From Aeromicrobium sp. (GTDB lineage Bacteria; Actinomycetota; Actinomycetes; Propionibacteriales; Nocardioidaceae): 64,000 nt of DNA. Shown here one piece after another: positions 33,428-41,598 of this stretch (its first letter is position 1; each line of letters starts with the position of its first letter). Location of the stretch: assembly GCA_014377785.1 (NCBI GenBank), contig JACMOZ010000038.1:62001-126000 (forward strand), read 5' to 3'. The notes under the pieces were generated by a model. It searched no databases. It was given only the letters and a program-made list of their open reading frames with translations, and was not told where the DNA came from. Position numbers and translations under genes: made by a program.

Positions 33428-34240
33428 TCATGGTGCACCCGATGCGCGATGACCGTATGCCGCGCGACGTGCCGTGTAGCGGCCATCGGTTTCAGTCAAA
33501 TCTAGCCGCATGCCGAAGGCACCGCCCAGATTGGTTGCCGTCAGCGTCGTCGAAATCGGTCCCGATGCCACAATTCGGCCGTCGCTCATGATCAGCACGT
33601 GGGTGAATCCCAGCGGGATCTCCTCGACGTGATGGGACACCATGACCAGCACTGGCGCTTGTTCGGCGCCGGCGAGCATTTCCAGGCTGAGCAGCAAATC
33701 TTCACGCGCACCGAGGTCGAGTCCCCCACCGGGTTCGTCGAGGAGCAGCAGTTCGGGGTCGGTCATCAATGCGCGGGCAATGAGGACACGTTTGCGTTCG
33801 CCCTCGCTCAACGTGCCGAACGTGCGATCGGCCAGGGAAGCGATGCGCAGTTCGCCCATAATTTGGTCAGCACGAGAAAAATCTTCGGCATCATACTTTT
33901 CGTTCCAGCGGCCGAGGACGGCGTAGGCGGCCGAGACGACCGCGTCTCGCACGGATTCACCCGGCGGGATGCCGTCGGCGACCGCGGTGCTCGTATGGCC
34001 GATGCGCGTGCGCAAATCGAAGACGTCGACACGCCCGAGGCGTTCGCCCAGAATGCGGACCTTGCCGGAGCTGGGGTGCATGGCCGCGCCGACGATCTGC
34101 AGAAGAGTGGTTTTGCCGGCGCCGTTGGGGCCGAGAATGACCCATCGTTCGCCCGGATTGACTGTCCAGTTGACCCGATCGAGGAGAATTTTGCCCGGAC
34201 GTACGACGCTTACGTTTTTGAGGTCGATCGCTGTCCGCAT
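33428..34240 (-). CDS. Stand-alone ABC ATP-binding protein
   Basis: A 270-residue ABC ATPase with all motifs: Walker A GPNGAGKT (37-44), signature LSEGERKR, Walker B LLLLDEPGGGLDL and the switch histidine in VSHHVEE. No permease gene is adjacent. From memory, M. tuberculosis also has such an orphan ATPase (Rv3041c) beside serB2. It reads away from serB. GGGAGGG lies upstream of the ATG at 34240. It may work with a distant permease or in a non-transport role. Confidence 0.88.
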   Translation of the reverse strand: MRTAIDLKNVSVVRPGKILLDRVNWTVNPGERWVILGPNGAGKTTLLQIVGAAMHPSSGKVRILGERLGRVDVFDLRTRIGHTSTAVADGIPPGESVRDAVVSAAYAVLGRWNEKYDAEDFSRADQIMGELRIASLADRTFGTLSEGERKRVLIARALMTDPELLLLDEPGGGLDLGAREDLLLSLEMLAGAEQAPVLVMVSHHVEEIPLGFTHVLIMSDGRIVASGPISTTLTATNLGGAFGMRLDLTETDGRYTARRAAYGHRASGAP

Positions 34241-34319
34241 ACACCCTCCCGTGAGTAGTCCAACCGTTCAGAGCAAACCTATCGCGAGCCCGTCACCGAC
34301 GAGCGATAGCCTCGTGTCG

Positions 34320-35555
34320 ATGACAGAGCATGTGCCCACCGTGCACCTCACCGATCCCACCGTCCTGGTCACCCTGACCGGACCGGACCAAAGTGGCGTC
34401 AGTACGCGATTGTTTTCGGAGATGGCGGCATTCGGCGTCGAGATCATCGACATCGAACAATTGGTGTTGCGCGGACGCCTCGTGCTCGGTGTGTTGTTGA
34501 CAGTAGCCGACGAACGCGACGCTTTCGAACGCTCAGTGCGCAACGTGGGCGAAAAGTTCGGTCTCGACGTCGCGGTCGAATACGGCACCGGTGACAACCG
34601 GGCCCGGAGGGTCGGCCGGTCGCAAGTCACGATCCTCGGTGCCCCCCTTTATCCGGGTGCCCTCGCCGCGATGACCGCACGCATCAAAGGCGCCGGCGGC
34701 AACATCGACCGCATCCTTCGGCTGGCCCGTTATCCGGTCACCGCGATCAAGATGGAAGTGTCCGGCGCCGAACCCGAAGTCCTGCAGGTGGAGCTTGCCG
34801 CCGAAGCCGCAGCCCAAGGCGTCGACGTGGCGGTGCAGGAGCACGGCATCCTGCGCCATGCGCAGCGGCTTATAGTGATGGACGTCGATTCGACCCTTAT
34901 CCAGGGCGAAGTCATCGAGATGATCGCCGCCCGCGCCGGTTTCGCAGAAGAGGTCGCCGCCGTGACGTCAGCGGCTATGAAGGGCGAACTCGATTTCGGC
35001 GCCTCGCTCGAATCGCGGGTGGCATTGCTTGCCGGGGTCGACTCTGCGGCCCTCGACGAGATCTACGAATCGCTCGTCTACGCCCCTGGCGCCCGTACGA
35101 TGATCCGCACGCTCAAGCGCCTCGGTTACAAATTCGCCTTGGTCAGCGGCGGGTTCACCCAGATCATCGAGCGCATCGCCGAGGCCCTCGAAATCGACTA
35201 CTTTGCCGCCAACGAACTCGAAGTCATCGACGGCTTGCTCACCGGCAAGATCGTCGGCCCGATCGTCGATCGTGCCGGCAAAGCTGATGCGTTGAGGCGT
35301 TTTGCCGCGCTCGCCAACATCTCGGTCAAGAACACGGTGGCGATCGGAGACGGCGCCAACGACCTCGACATGCTCGCCGCCGCCGGTCTGGGCATCGCCT
35401 TCAACGCCAAACCCCAAGTGCGTGACAAGGCCCATACCTCGCTCAACGTGCCGTATCTCGACGCAATCATCTATCTGCTCGGGATCACCAGAGAAGAAGT
35501 CGAAGCCGCCGATGAAGCAGACGATGAAGCAGGCCGAGGTGCGCCCAGTGGTTGA
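34320..35555 (+). CDS. serB: Phosphoserine phosphatase with tandem ACT domains
   Basis: A 411-residue SerB2-type enzyme for the last step of serine synthesis. Two ACT domains occupy about residues 12-90 and 102-170 (TLTGPDQSGVSTRLF; ILGAPLYPGALAAMTARIKG), likely binding serine for feedback. The HAD catalytic motifs follow: DVDST (188-192, nucleophile Asp188), SGGFTQI and GDGANDLDML. The start ATG at 34320 lies seven bases after TAGCCT, a leaderless start; the frame is open far upstream without support. The C-terminal tail is acidic. Confidence 0.96.
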   Translation: MTEHVPTVHLTDPTVLVTLTGPDQSGVSTRLFSEMAAFGVEIIDIEQLVLRGRLVLGVLLTVADERDAFERSVRNVGEKFGLDVAVEYGTGDNRARRVGRSQVTILGAPLYPGALAAMTARIKGAGGNIDRILRLARYPVTAIKMEVSGAEPEVLQVELAAEAAAQGVDVAVQEHGILRHAQRLIVMDVDSTLIQGEVIEMIAARAGFAEEVAAVTSAAMKGELDFGASLESRVALLAGVDSAALDEIYESLVYAPGARTMIRTLKRLGYKFALVSGGFTQIIERIAEALEIDYFAANELEVIDGLLTGKIVGPIVDRAGKADALRRFAALANISVKNTVAIGDGANDLDMLAAAGLGIAFNAKPQVRDKAHTSLNVPYLDAIIYLLGITREEVEAADEADDEAGRGAPSG

Positions 35556-35695
35556 GGTGCGGAGCGAAGCGGAGCCTCGAAACCACCGTGGGCCCACGTC
35601 GTATCGTCGGCTCACGTGGTTTCGACAATCGGACGCCTGCGGCGTGACGCGCTCTACCTGAGTAGACGCTCGTCGCTGCGCTCCTCGGTCTACTC
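35548..35695. repeat. Palindromic repeat region between serB and dodecin
   Basis: Two inverted-repeat units fill the convergent gap. The first (35548-35586) has GTGGTT/AACCAC ends around a GCGGAGCGAAGCGGAGC-like centre. The second (35660-35695) has GAGTAGAC/GTCTACTC arms around a GCTCGTCGCTGCGCTC-like centre. Both look like the GAGCG-rich intergenic repeats common in actinobacterial genomes. The first overlaps the serB TGA, and the second overlaps the dodecin stop. They may terminate transcription both ways. Confidence 0.65.
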
Positions 35696-35905
35696 ATCAT
35701 CTTCGAGGCGGAAGCCGATCTTCATCGTCACCTGGTAGTGCGAAACATCGGTGCCGGTGATTTGCCCGCGGACTCCGGTGACTTCGAACCAATCAAGGTG
35801 GCGGAGGGTCTCGCCGGCCCTTGTGACACCGTTCTGGACGGCGTCGTTGATGCTCTCGGAGGAGGTGCCTACGATTTCACTGATGCGGTACGTGCGATTG
35901 CTCAT
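35690..35905 (-). CDS. Dodecin
   Basis: A 71-residue dodecin, a protein forming hollow dodecamers that store flavin or CoA. The whole small fold is visible: the N-terminal strand NRTYRISEIVGTS, helix SINDAVQNGVTRAGETLRHL, then WFEVTGVRGQITG and VSHYQVTMKIGFRLE, with the flavin-stacking tryptophan in LDWFEV. A weak -10-like CATGAT sits six bases before the ATG. It has no operon partner. Confidence 0.95.
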   Translation of the reverse strand: MSNRTYRISEIVGTSSESINDAVQNGVTRAGETLRHLDWFEVTGVRGQITGTDVSHYQVTMKIGFRLEDDE

Positions 35906-35949
35906 GTGCTTATCATGTCGGATTGCTCGAAGCGGGTACCGTTGACGGT

Positions 35950-36267
35950 ATGGACAGCAAGCCGAACCGCCGTGAGCAACAGGTTTTCAGCATCACGTCG
36001 GCCAGCACTTCGCAAAGCGAAGAGATCGGCAAACGGCAGAAACGCTACGCCATTTCGATGGGCATCCGCACACTGTGCTTTGTTCTTGCTGTGGTTTTCT
36101 GGTCGCACGTTCTCTGGCTTGCTGTCGTGTTCATCATGGGAGCGTTGATTCTTCCGTATACGTCGGTGATCCTGGCGAATTCCGGCGTCCAGAAGAAAGG
36201 CGCCGGTCCCAGCCCGTTTTTGCCCGAAGCCCGCACCGAACTTCCTCCGGGCGAAAAGAATGACTGA
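35950..36267 (+). CDS. DUF3099 membrane protein
   Basis: A 105-residue actinobacterial DUF3099 protein: N-terminal polar region with QVFSITSASTSQSEEIGKRQ and RYAISMGIRTLCFVLAV, then two hydrophobic helices (TLCFVLAVVFWSHVLWLAV, FIMGALILPYTSVILA) and a short cytoplasmic tail. The ATG at 35950 follows TACCGT (35937-35942) by seven bases, so leaderless. The last eight bases overlap the next gene, indicating one transcript. Function unknown. Confidence 0.85.
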   Translation: MDSKPNRREQQVFSITSASTSQSEEIGKRQKRYAISMGIRTLCFVLAVVFWSHVLWLAVVFIMGALILPYTSVILANSGVQKKGAGPSPFLPEARTELPPGEKND

Positions 36268-36463
36268 CGAGCTCATCTGTTCAGCCCGCAGTTGCGGCGA
36301 AGCGGCAACATACGAGCTTGTGTGGAACAACCCCAAGGTGCATACACCCGACCGCCGCAAGATCTGGCTCGCTTGCGATGTGCACGAAGAAACACTCCGC
36401 GCTTTCTTGAGCGCCCGCGGTTTCTGGAAAGAAACAGTCCCGATGGCGTCCGACGCCTTTTAG
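36260..36463 (+). CDS. Small cysteine/histidine-containing actinobacterial protein
   Basis: A 67-residue protein with CSARSCGEAATYELVWNN (two cysteines six apart around a C-x4-C spacing), then a later C-D-V-H in IWLACDVHEETL. The C/C/C/H set suggests a small zinc-binding knuckle. The pattern (basic HTPDRRKIWLACD) is recognisable as a conserved actinobacterial small protein without known function. It overlaps DUF3099 by eight bases and is probably cotranslated with it. Confidence 0.7.
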   Translation: MTDELICSARSCGEAATYELVWNNPKVHTPDRRKIWLACDVHEETLRAFLSARGFWKETVPMASDAF

Positions 36464-36552
36464 CCGCCGATAGCGAACGGGGAGGCTCGCGACGGCACTG
36501 TCGCCGAAGCACTGACGGCCACGGGCCCGGTCGCGGCGACTTAGCCGCCGGC

Positions 36553-37554
36553 TCAACCGCCAATGGCAGACATAGGCCGAGTCGGTTGCAGGAAGGCCGG
36601 GTCGTTGATGCCGTGACCCGGGAGTTTGGCCCAAATCGCCGTTCGCCAGCGTTCGGCAATAAGTTCGTCACTCGCGCCGGTGCGCAAGGCTGTCCGAAGA
36701 TCGGATTCGTCCCGGGCGAAAAGGCAATTGCGGATCTGACCGTCGGCCGTGAGGCGCACGCGGTTGCAGTCGCCGCAGAACGGCCTGGTGACCGAACCGA
36801 TGATCCCGACCGTATGCGGTCCACCGTCGATCAGGAACTTCTCCGCCGGCGCCGAACCGCGGCCGTCCATCTGTGTGAGAGTGAACGATTCCCCCAGCAA
36901 GCTGAGCGTCTCGCCGGCTGTAACCATGGCATCGCGATTCCAGTTGTGTTGGGCATCGAGCGGCATCTGTTCGATGAAACGCAGTTCATAATCGTTGTCC
37001 ATGCACCAACGAAGCAACTCGGGCGCATCGCCGTCGTTGATGCCACGCAGGAGGACAGCGTTGATCTTGACCGGCTTGAGCCCGGCCTCGCGTGCCGCGG
37101 CCAGCCCCTCGACGACATCGGGGAGGCGATCGCGTCGAGTGATCTTGGCGAACGATTCGCGATTGATCGTGTCGAGGCTGATGTTGACCCGGTCGAGACC
37201 GGCTTCTGCGAGGTCCTTCGCCATGTGTTTGAGACCAAGGCCGTTGGAGGTCATGGCCGTACGCGGTCGTGACGGCAGGGCCTTCGTCTCGGCGACGATC
37301 TTGGGCAGGCTCCGGCGTAACAAGGGCTCACCGCCGGTGAAACGCACATCGCGGACACCAAGCATTTCGACAGCGATAGCAATCAGCCGGATGAGTTCAA
37401 CGTCGGTGAGCGTCTCATCCGACGGCAACCAATCGAGACCCTCAGCAGGCATACAGTATTCGCAACGCAGGTTGCAGCGGTCGGTCAGCGACACACGGAG
37501 GTCTGTCGCGACTCGACCGTGTTGATCGATGAGACCTTGCTGGGTGCTGTCCAT
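36553..37554 (-). CDS. moaA: GTP 3',8-cyclase MoaA
   Basis: A 333-residue radical-SAM enzyme for the first step of molybdenum cofactor synthesis. The N-terminal 4Fe-4S site is C27-x3-C31-x2-C34 (TDRCNLRCEYCMPAEG), the SAM motif FTGGEPLL follows, and the C-terminal cluster cysteines lie in RPFCGDCNRVRLTADG and RNCLF. The protein ends in Gly-Gly, as needed to act with MoaC. TAAGAT seven bases before the ATG at 37554 marks a leaderless start, so no moco riboswitch precedes it. No other moa genes are in the window. Confidence 0.96.
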   Translation of the reverse strand: MDSTQQGLIDQHGRVATDLRVSLTDRCNLRCEYCMPAEGLDWLPSDETLTDVELIRLIAIAVEMLGVRDVRFTGGEPLLRRSLPKIVAETKALPSRPRTAMTSNGLGLKHMAKDLAEAGLDRVNISLDTINRESFAKITRRDRLPDVVEGLAAAREAGLKPVKINAVLLRGINDGDAPELLRWCMDNDYELRFIEQMPLDAQHNWNRDAMVTAGETLSLLGESFTLTQMDGRGSAPAEKFLIDGGPHTVGIIGSVTRPFCGDCNRVRLTADGQIRNCLFARDESDLRTALRTGASDELIAERWRTAIWAKLPGHGINDPAFLQPTRPMSAIGG

Positions 37555-37561
37555 ACGCGCA

Positions 37562-37617
37562 ATCTTAAGCGTTCCGGGCAGCCCTGCAGCGTCGGCCTTG
37601 GTAGGGCCAACTACGGT
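37562..37617. promoter_or_regulatory. Divergent leaderless promoters for moaA and the SURF1 gene
   Basis: Minus strand: TAAGAT (complement of 37562-37567), seven bases before the moaA ATG. Plus strand: TACGGT (37612-37617), six bases before the SURF1 GTG at 37624. The two start codons are 69 bases apart. Confidence 0.6.
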
Positions 37618-37623
37618 CATGGT

Positions 37624-38409
37624 GTGTTTCGCTTCCTTCTGAGCCGTCGCTGGATCGGATTCGCGATTTTTGTCATGGTCTTGTCGGCAGGTTGCTACCA
37701 GCTCGGACTCTGGCAATGGCACCGGCTCGATACCCGACTCGCTCAAAACAAAGTCATAAGCAAACACTTCAAAACCACACCGGTAGCTCTCGACACGGTG
37801 CTCAAGGTCGGCACGCCACAAACCGACGCACAGCAGTGGACACGCCTGCGCGTCACCGGCACGTATGACGTCTCGCAGCAGATCACTGTGCGGTTTTCGA
37901 CACGGGACGGTGCTCCCGGTGCCGATGTCGTCACTCCGCTCGTTCTCCCGTCGGGAGCGGCAGTTCTCGTCGATCGAGGCTGGATCGCCACCGACAACAA
38001 CTCGATGGCCCCCACCGGCGTGCCCGCGCCTCCTTCGGGCACTGTCACGATCACCGGCTGGCTTCGCGCCAACAACGGCGAACGCCAGCAAGCCAACACG
38101 CCTACTGACAATCAGGTACGAGCCATCTCGAGCGAGGGGGTCAAGTCATCAGTCCCCTACAAGCTGTATGACGGTTATCTCAACCTACGCGAGCAGTCAC
38201 CTGCTGCGACGGAGAAGCTCTCACTGGAACCGCCCCCTGAACTCGGCCAGGGTCCGCACCTTTATTACGCCCTGCAGTGGTGGTTTTTCGCAATCCTCGC
38301 GACCTTCGGCTGGTTCTATTTTGCCTGGATCGAGGAAAAAGAGCGTCGCAAACAGCTCGCTTTGGCTGAACACCGGAGCAACCTGCCCAGCGAAGTGCCG
38401 GACGCCTAA
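37624..38409 (+). CDS. SURF1 family cytochrome oxidase assembly protein
   Basis: A 261-residue protein with two transmembrane helices, at the N-terminus (RWIGFAIFVMVLSAGCYQLG) and C-terminus (QWWFFAILATFGWFYFAW), enclosing an extracytoplasmic domain. The SURF1 signature LGLWQWHRLD, VTGTYD and VLVDRGWIA are all present. SURF1 helps deliver heme A to cytochrome c oxidase, which fits with CtaA and CtaB genes in this window. The GTG start at 37624 is chosen because of TACGGT six bases before it. The 3' end overlaps the convergent enoyl-CoA hydratase by four bases. Confidence 0.92.
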   Translation: MFRFLLSRRWIGFAIFVMVLSAGCYQLGLWQWHRLDTRLAQNKVISKHFKTTPVALDTVLKVGTPQTDAQQWTRLRVTGTYDVSQQITVRFSTRDGAPGADVVTPLVLPSGAAVLVDRGWIATDNNSMAPTGVPAPPSGTVTITGWLRANNGERQQANTPTDNQVRAISSEGVKSSVPYKLYDGYLNLREQSPAATEKLSLEPPPELGQGPHLYYALQWWFFAILATFGWFYFAWIEEKERRKQLALAEHRSNLPSEVPDA

Positions 38410-39191
38410 TTTCCGCCGAACATCCTTGCGAGGGCGCGGAAGCGGCCGCGTTGCGAGATACGTTCGCGAGCGCACTGATCTTCATATGACTCGTCTGCGG
38501 CGCCGGTAAGCAGGTCCTTCAGCGCGATGACCGAATCATGTTGTGGGGCTAGCAGAGCGGCCGTGAGGTCGGCAACTGTGTCGTCGAGTTCGCCGCGCGG
38601 GACACTCGCAAGGGCAAGGCCGATGGCCTGCGCTTCGGGTCCGCCAACGATGCGGCTTGTCGCACAGATTTCCAGGGCTCGCTGATAGCCAACGGCTTCG
38701 ACGAGCGGTTTGGTGCCGCCAAGGTCGGGGACAAGTCCCAGCGCGGTTTCCTTCATGTTGAACATGACGTCATCGGCAACGATGCGGATGTCGCAGGCAA
38801 GTGCGAGCTGGAAGCCGGCACCGATCGCATGACCCTGGATGGCTGCGATGGATACGAACTGAGGATTGCGCCACCAGGTGAAACCCTCCTGGTAGACCGC
38901 GATGGCCGCATCGAAGCCGGCGTCGCTGTCTGAAGCCAGCTCGGTGAAAGCCCGTTCGCCGTCGATGCCTTCGGGTGTGAGCATCCGCCGGTCGAGGCCG
39001 GCCGAGAACGACTCCCCCGCGCCTCTGAGGACGACAACGCGCACCGACCGGTCGACGGTGCCGCCGACGTCGGCGAGCGCCCGCCACATGGCAGGCGTCT
39101 GCGCATTACGCGCATCCGGGCGATTCAGGGTGATGGTCAGGACGGCGTCTTCTTGTTCGACAAGGATTCCCGCAGCTTCATAGTCAGTCAC
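38406..39191 (-). CDS. Enoyl-CoA hydratase/isomerase family protein
   Basis: A 261-residue crotonase-fold protein, expected to hydrate or isomerise enoyl-CoA in beta-oxidation or a related path. Family motifs: VVVLRGAGESFSAGLDRRML (first oxyanion loop), AIQGHAIGAGFQLALACDIR (second) and a C-terminal helix. The usual catalytic pair of glutamates cannot be confirmed; one position reads FNMKETALGLVPDLGGT, the second loop Glu being in KETALG. From memory its place beside the ABC-F gene parallels echA12-Rv1473 in M. tuberculosis. GTG at 39191 lies six bases after TACCCT, a leaderless start. Confidence 0.88.
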   Translation of the reverse strand: MTDYEAAGILVEQEDAVLTITLNRPDARNAQTPAMWRALADVGGTVDRSVRVVVLRGAGESFSAGLDRRMLTPEGIDGERAFTELASDSDAGFDAAIAVYQEGFTWWRNPQFVSIAAIQGHAIGAGFQLALACDIRIVADDVMFNMKETALGLVPDLGGTKPLVEAVGYQRALEICATSRIVGGPEAQAIGLALASVPRGELDDTVADLTAALLAPQHDSVIALKDLLTGAADESYEDQCARERISQRGRFRALARMFGGN

Positions 39192-39197
39192 CCGCCG

Positions 39198-39229
39198 AGG
39201 GTATCTGACTCCTCACCGAGGACTAGATT
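39198..39229. promoter_or_regulatory. Divergent leaderless promoters for the enoyl-CoA hydratase and the small membrane protein
   Basis: Minus: TACCCT (complement of 39198-39203), six bases before GTG 39191. Plus: TAGATT (39224-39229), six bases before ATG 39236. The start codons are 44 bases apart. Confidence 0.55.
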
Positions 39230-39235
39230 TGCGAC

Positions 39236-39484
39236 ATGACAATCAACGGCAGTGACAAGTCCCCGAAGGAATGGTGGAGCGGCCTGAACAAGTACCAGCA
39301 GAGTGCGGTTGCGGCGCTCGGCTGTCTCGAGATCGTTCTCACGACGGCAACCATCCGGGACCTCGCCCGCCGACCCTCGACGCAAGTGCGTGGTCCCAAG
39401 GCGCTGTGGTGGCTGGCGTCCGCCGTCCAGCCCGTCGGGCCGATGGCCTACCTCGCCTTCGGCAGGAGCCGAGAGCAGAATTAG
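39236..39484 (+). CDS. PLDc_N-type small membrane protein
   Basis: An 82-residue protein. After a polar N-terminus (WWSGLNKYQQ) come a first helix (SAVAALGCLEIVLTTATI), a basic loop ending RGPKALWWLAS, and a second helix (AVQPVGPMAYLAFGR). The RGPKALWWLA-x-GPMAYLAFGR pattern is that of the phospholipase-D-nuclease N-terminal (PLDc_N) family of two-helix membrane proteins. It lies alone after a TAGATT leaderless promoter. Function unknown. Confidence 0.75.
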   Translation: MTINGSDKSPKEWWSGLNKYQQSAVAALGCLEIVLTTATIRDLARRPSTQVRGPKALWWLASAVQPVGPMAYLAFGRSREQN

Positions 39485-39520
39485 TGGGCTACGCCTGCGC
39501 TATCTGATCAGTCCCGCGCG

Positions 39521-41119
39521 CTAGGCGAGGCTGACGAGGTCGGCGTAGGTGTCGTTCCAGAGGTCCTCGTCGCCGTCAGGGAGCAACAGCACCCGATCGG
39601 GCTCCAGAGCCTGCACGGCGCCCTCGTCGTGCGACACGAGCACGATCGCGCCCTCATAGTTGCGGATGGCGCCCAACACTTCTTCACGCGAAGCCGGGTC
39701 AAGGTTGTTGGTGGGTTCGTCGAGGAGCAACACGTTGGCGCTGGAGACTATGAGGCTGGCCAGGGCGAGGCGGGTCTTTTCGCCACCGGACAGAACGCCG
39801 GCGGGCTTTTGCGAATCGTCGCCGGTGAACAGGAACGAACCGAGCACACTGCGGGCCTGGGTGTCGGTCAACTGGGGCGCCGCGGACTGCATGTTTTCGA
39901 GGACGGTGCGCTCGGTGTCGAGGGTTTCGTGTTCCTGGGCGTAATAGCCGATCTTGAGCCCGTGGCCGGGAATGATCTCGCCCGTGTCGGACTTGTCGGC
40001 GCCGCTCAGGATGCGGAGCAGGGTCGTCTTGCCGGCGCCGTTCAGGCCAAGGACAACAACGCGGCTGCCCTTGTCGATCGCCAAGTCGACATCGGTGAAG
40101 ATCTCGAGAGACCCATAGGACTTGGACAGTTCCCTCGCCATGAGCGGCGTCTTGCCACACGCGGCCGGGGTCGGGAACTTGATTCTTGCGACCTTGTCAT
40201 GAACGCGTACGTCTTCGAGACCCGAAACCATCTTCTCGGCGCGCTTGAGCATGCTCTGGGCGGCCGTGGCCTTGCTGGCCTTGGCCCGCATCCGGTTGGC
40301 CTGCTCGGTCAGCCGGTCGGCCGTCTTGACCGTGATGGCACGCTCGCGCTTGCGCCGCTGTTCATCGGTTTCGCGCTGGGCAAGGTAATTTTTCCAACTC
40401 ATGTTGTAGACGTCGATCTCGGCCCGGTTGCCGTCGAGGTGCAAGACCTTGTTGACCGTTTCCTCGAGCAGGGAGTTGTCGTGACTGATCACTATCAGTC
40501 CGCCCTTGTGGTTCTTGAGGAAGCTGCGAAGCCACACGATGGAGTCGGCGTCCAGGTGGTTGGTCGGTTCGTCGAGGAGCAGTGTGTCGGCATCGGAGAA
40601 CAGGATGCGTGCGAGCTCGACCCGGCGGCGCTGACCGCCCGAAAGCGTAGACAGCGGTTGGTCGAGGATGCGGTCGGGCAGTCCCAGGCTTTTGGCAATG
40701 ATCGCGGCCTCGGACTCGGCGGCATAACCGCCGCCGGCGTGGAGTTCGGCGTCGGCGCGGGTGAAACGCCGCATCGCCTTTTCGGCGACCTTCGGGTCGT
40801 CAGATCCCATGTCGGTTTCGGCGGCACGCATGTTTCGTACCGCCGTATCAATGCCGCGAGCCGAAAGTATGCGGTCCTGGGCGGTCGTAGTCAGGTCGCC
40901 CGTACGCGGATCCTGCGGCAAATAGCCGATCGTGCCCGAGTTGGTGATCGTGCCCGATGCCGGTTCGCCGACGCCCGAAAGGATGCGCGTCAGCGTGGTC
41001 TTGCCCGAACCGTTGCGGCCCACGAGGCCGACCTTGTCGCCGTTGCCCACGCGAAAATTGACACCCGACATGAGGAGTCGGGCGCCAATGCGCAGTTCTA
41101 CATTCGAAACGGTGAGCAT
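39521..41119 (-). CDS. ABC-F family ATPase
   Basis: A 532-residue protein with two ABC domains and no membrane helices. Walker A motifs: GRNGSGKTT (34-42) and GLNGAGKTT; signatures LSGGQRRRVEL and LSGGEKTRLALA; Walker B LLLDEPTNHLDADS and LLLDEPTNNLDPAS. A basic linker carries VKTADRLTEQANRMRAKASKA. Expected to act on the ribosome (translation factor or antibiotic-resistance type). I start at 41119 (MLTVSN); the frame is open to 41233 without support. It sits downstream of the SUF operon on the same strand (111-base gap) as in Mycobacterium. Confidence 0.9.
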   Translation of the reverse strand: MLTVSNVELRIGARLLMSGVNFRVGNGDKVGLVGRNGSGKTTLTRILSGVGEPASGTITNSGTIGYLPQDPRTGDLTTTAQDRILSARGIDTAVRNMRAAETDMGSDDPKVAEKAMRRFTRADAELHAGGGYAAESEAAIIAKSLGLPDRILDQPLSTLSGGQRRRVELARILFSDADTLLLDEPTNHLDADSIVWLRSFLKNHKGGLIVISHDNSLLEETVNKVLHLDGNRAEIDVYNMSWKNYLAQRETDEQRRKRERAITVKTADRLTEQANRMRAKASKATAAQSMLKRAEKMVSGLEDVRVHDKVARIKFPTPAACGKTPLMARELSKSYGSLEIFTDVDLAIDKGSRVVVLGLNGAGKTTLLRILSGADKSDTGEIIPGHGLKIGYYAQEHETLDTERTVLENMQSAAPQLTDTQARSVLGSFLFTGDDSQKPAGVLSGGEKTRLALASLIVSSANVLLLDEPTNNLDPASREEVLGAIRNYEGAIVLVSHDEGAVQALEPDRVLLLPDGDEDLWNDTYADLVSLA

Positions 41120-41229
41120 GAGGTCTTTCGGGTGGTGTGCGTATGGAGCGTGGCAGACTGCCGCTCCACGCGGGAAGTTTCCCCCGTGGAGTGTTCTATT
41201 ACCACGTTCTCGTGGTAATCCGCAGCGGC

Positions 41230-41598
41230 TCAACCAACGTTGAAGCCGAGGGCTCGCAGCATTTCGCGGCCGTCGTCGGTGATCTTATCCGGACCCCACG
41301 GCGGCATCCATACCCAGTTGATGCGGAACTCGTTGACGAGTCCTTCGAGTGCCGCGCGGGTCTGGTCCTCGATCACGTCGGTCAACGGGCAGGCCGCCGA
41401 CGTCAAGGTCATCGAAAGCACGGTGTTGCTGTGCTCGTCGACGTCAACGCCATAGACGAGTCCTAAGTCAACGACGTTGATGCCGAGTTCGGGATCGACG
41501 ACATCCTTCATCGCCTCCATGATGTCGTCTTCGCTCGTCGGCTTCGGCGCCGAAAGGTCGACTTCGGGAAGGTCGGTCTGCGCGACTTGTTCGGTCAT
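41230..41598 (-). CDS. sufT: MIP18/DUF59-family Fe-S assembly protein SufT
   Basis: A 122-residue protein of the DUF59/PaaD-like family that assists Fe-S cluster transfer. The core motif is DVVDPELGINVVDLGLVYGV followed by TSAACPLTD (the conserved cysteine) and VWMPPWGPDKIT. A 25-residue extension precedes it. The ATG at 41598 overlaps the sufU stop by four bases, making it the last SUF operon gene before the ABC-F gene. In actinobacterial SUF operons this gene closes the set. Confidence 0.9.
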   Translation of the reverse strand: MTEQVAQTDLPEVDLSAPKPTSEDDIMEAMKDVVDPELGINVVDLGLVYGVDVDEHSNTVLSMTLTSAACPLTDVIEDQTRAALEGLVNEFRINWVWMPPWGPDKITDDGREMLRALGFNVG

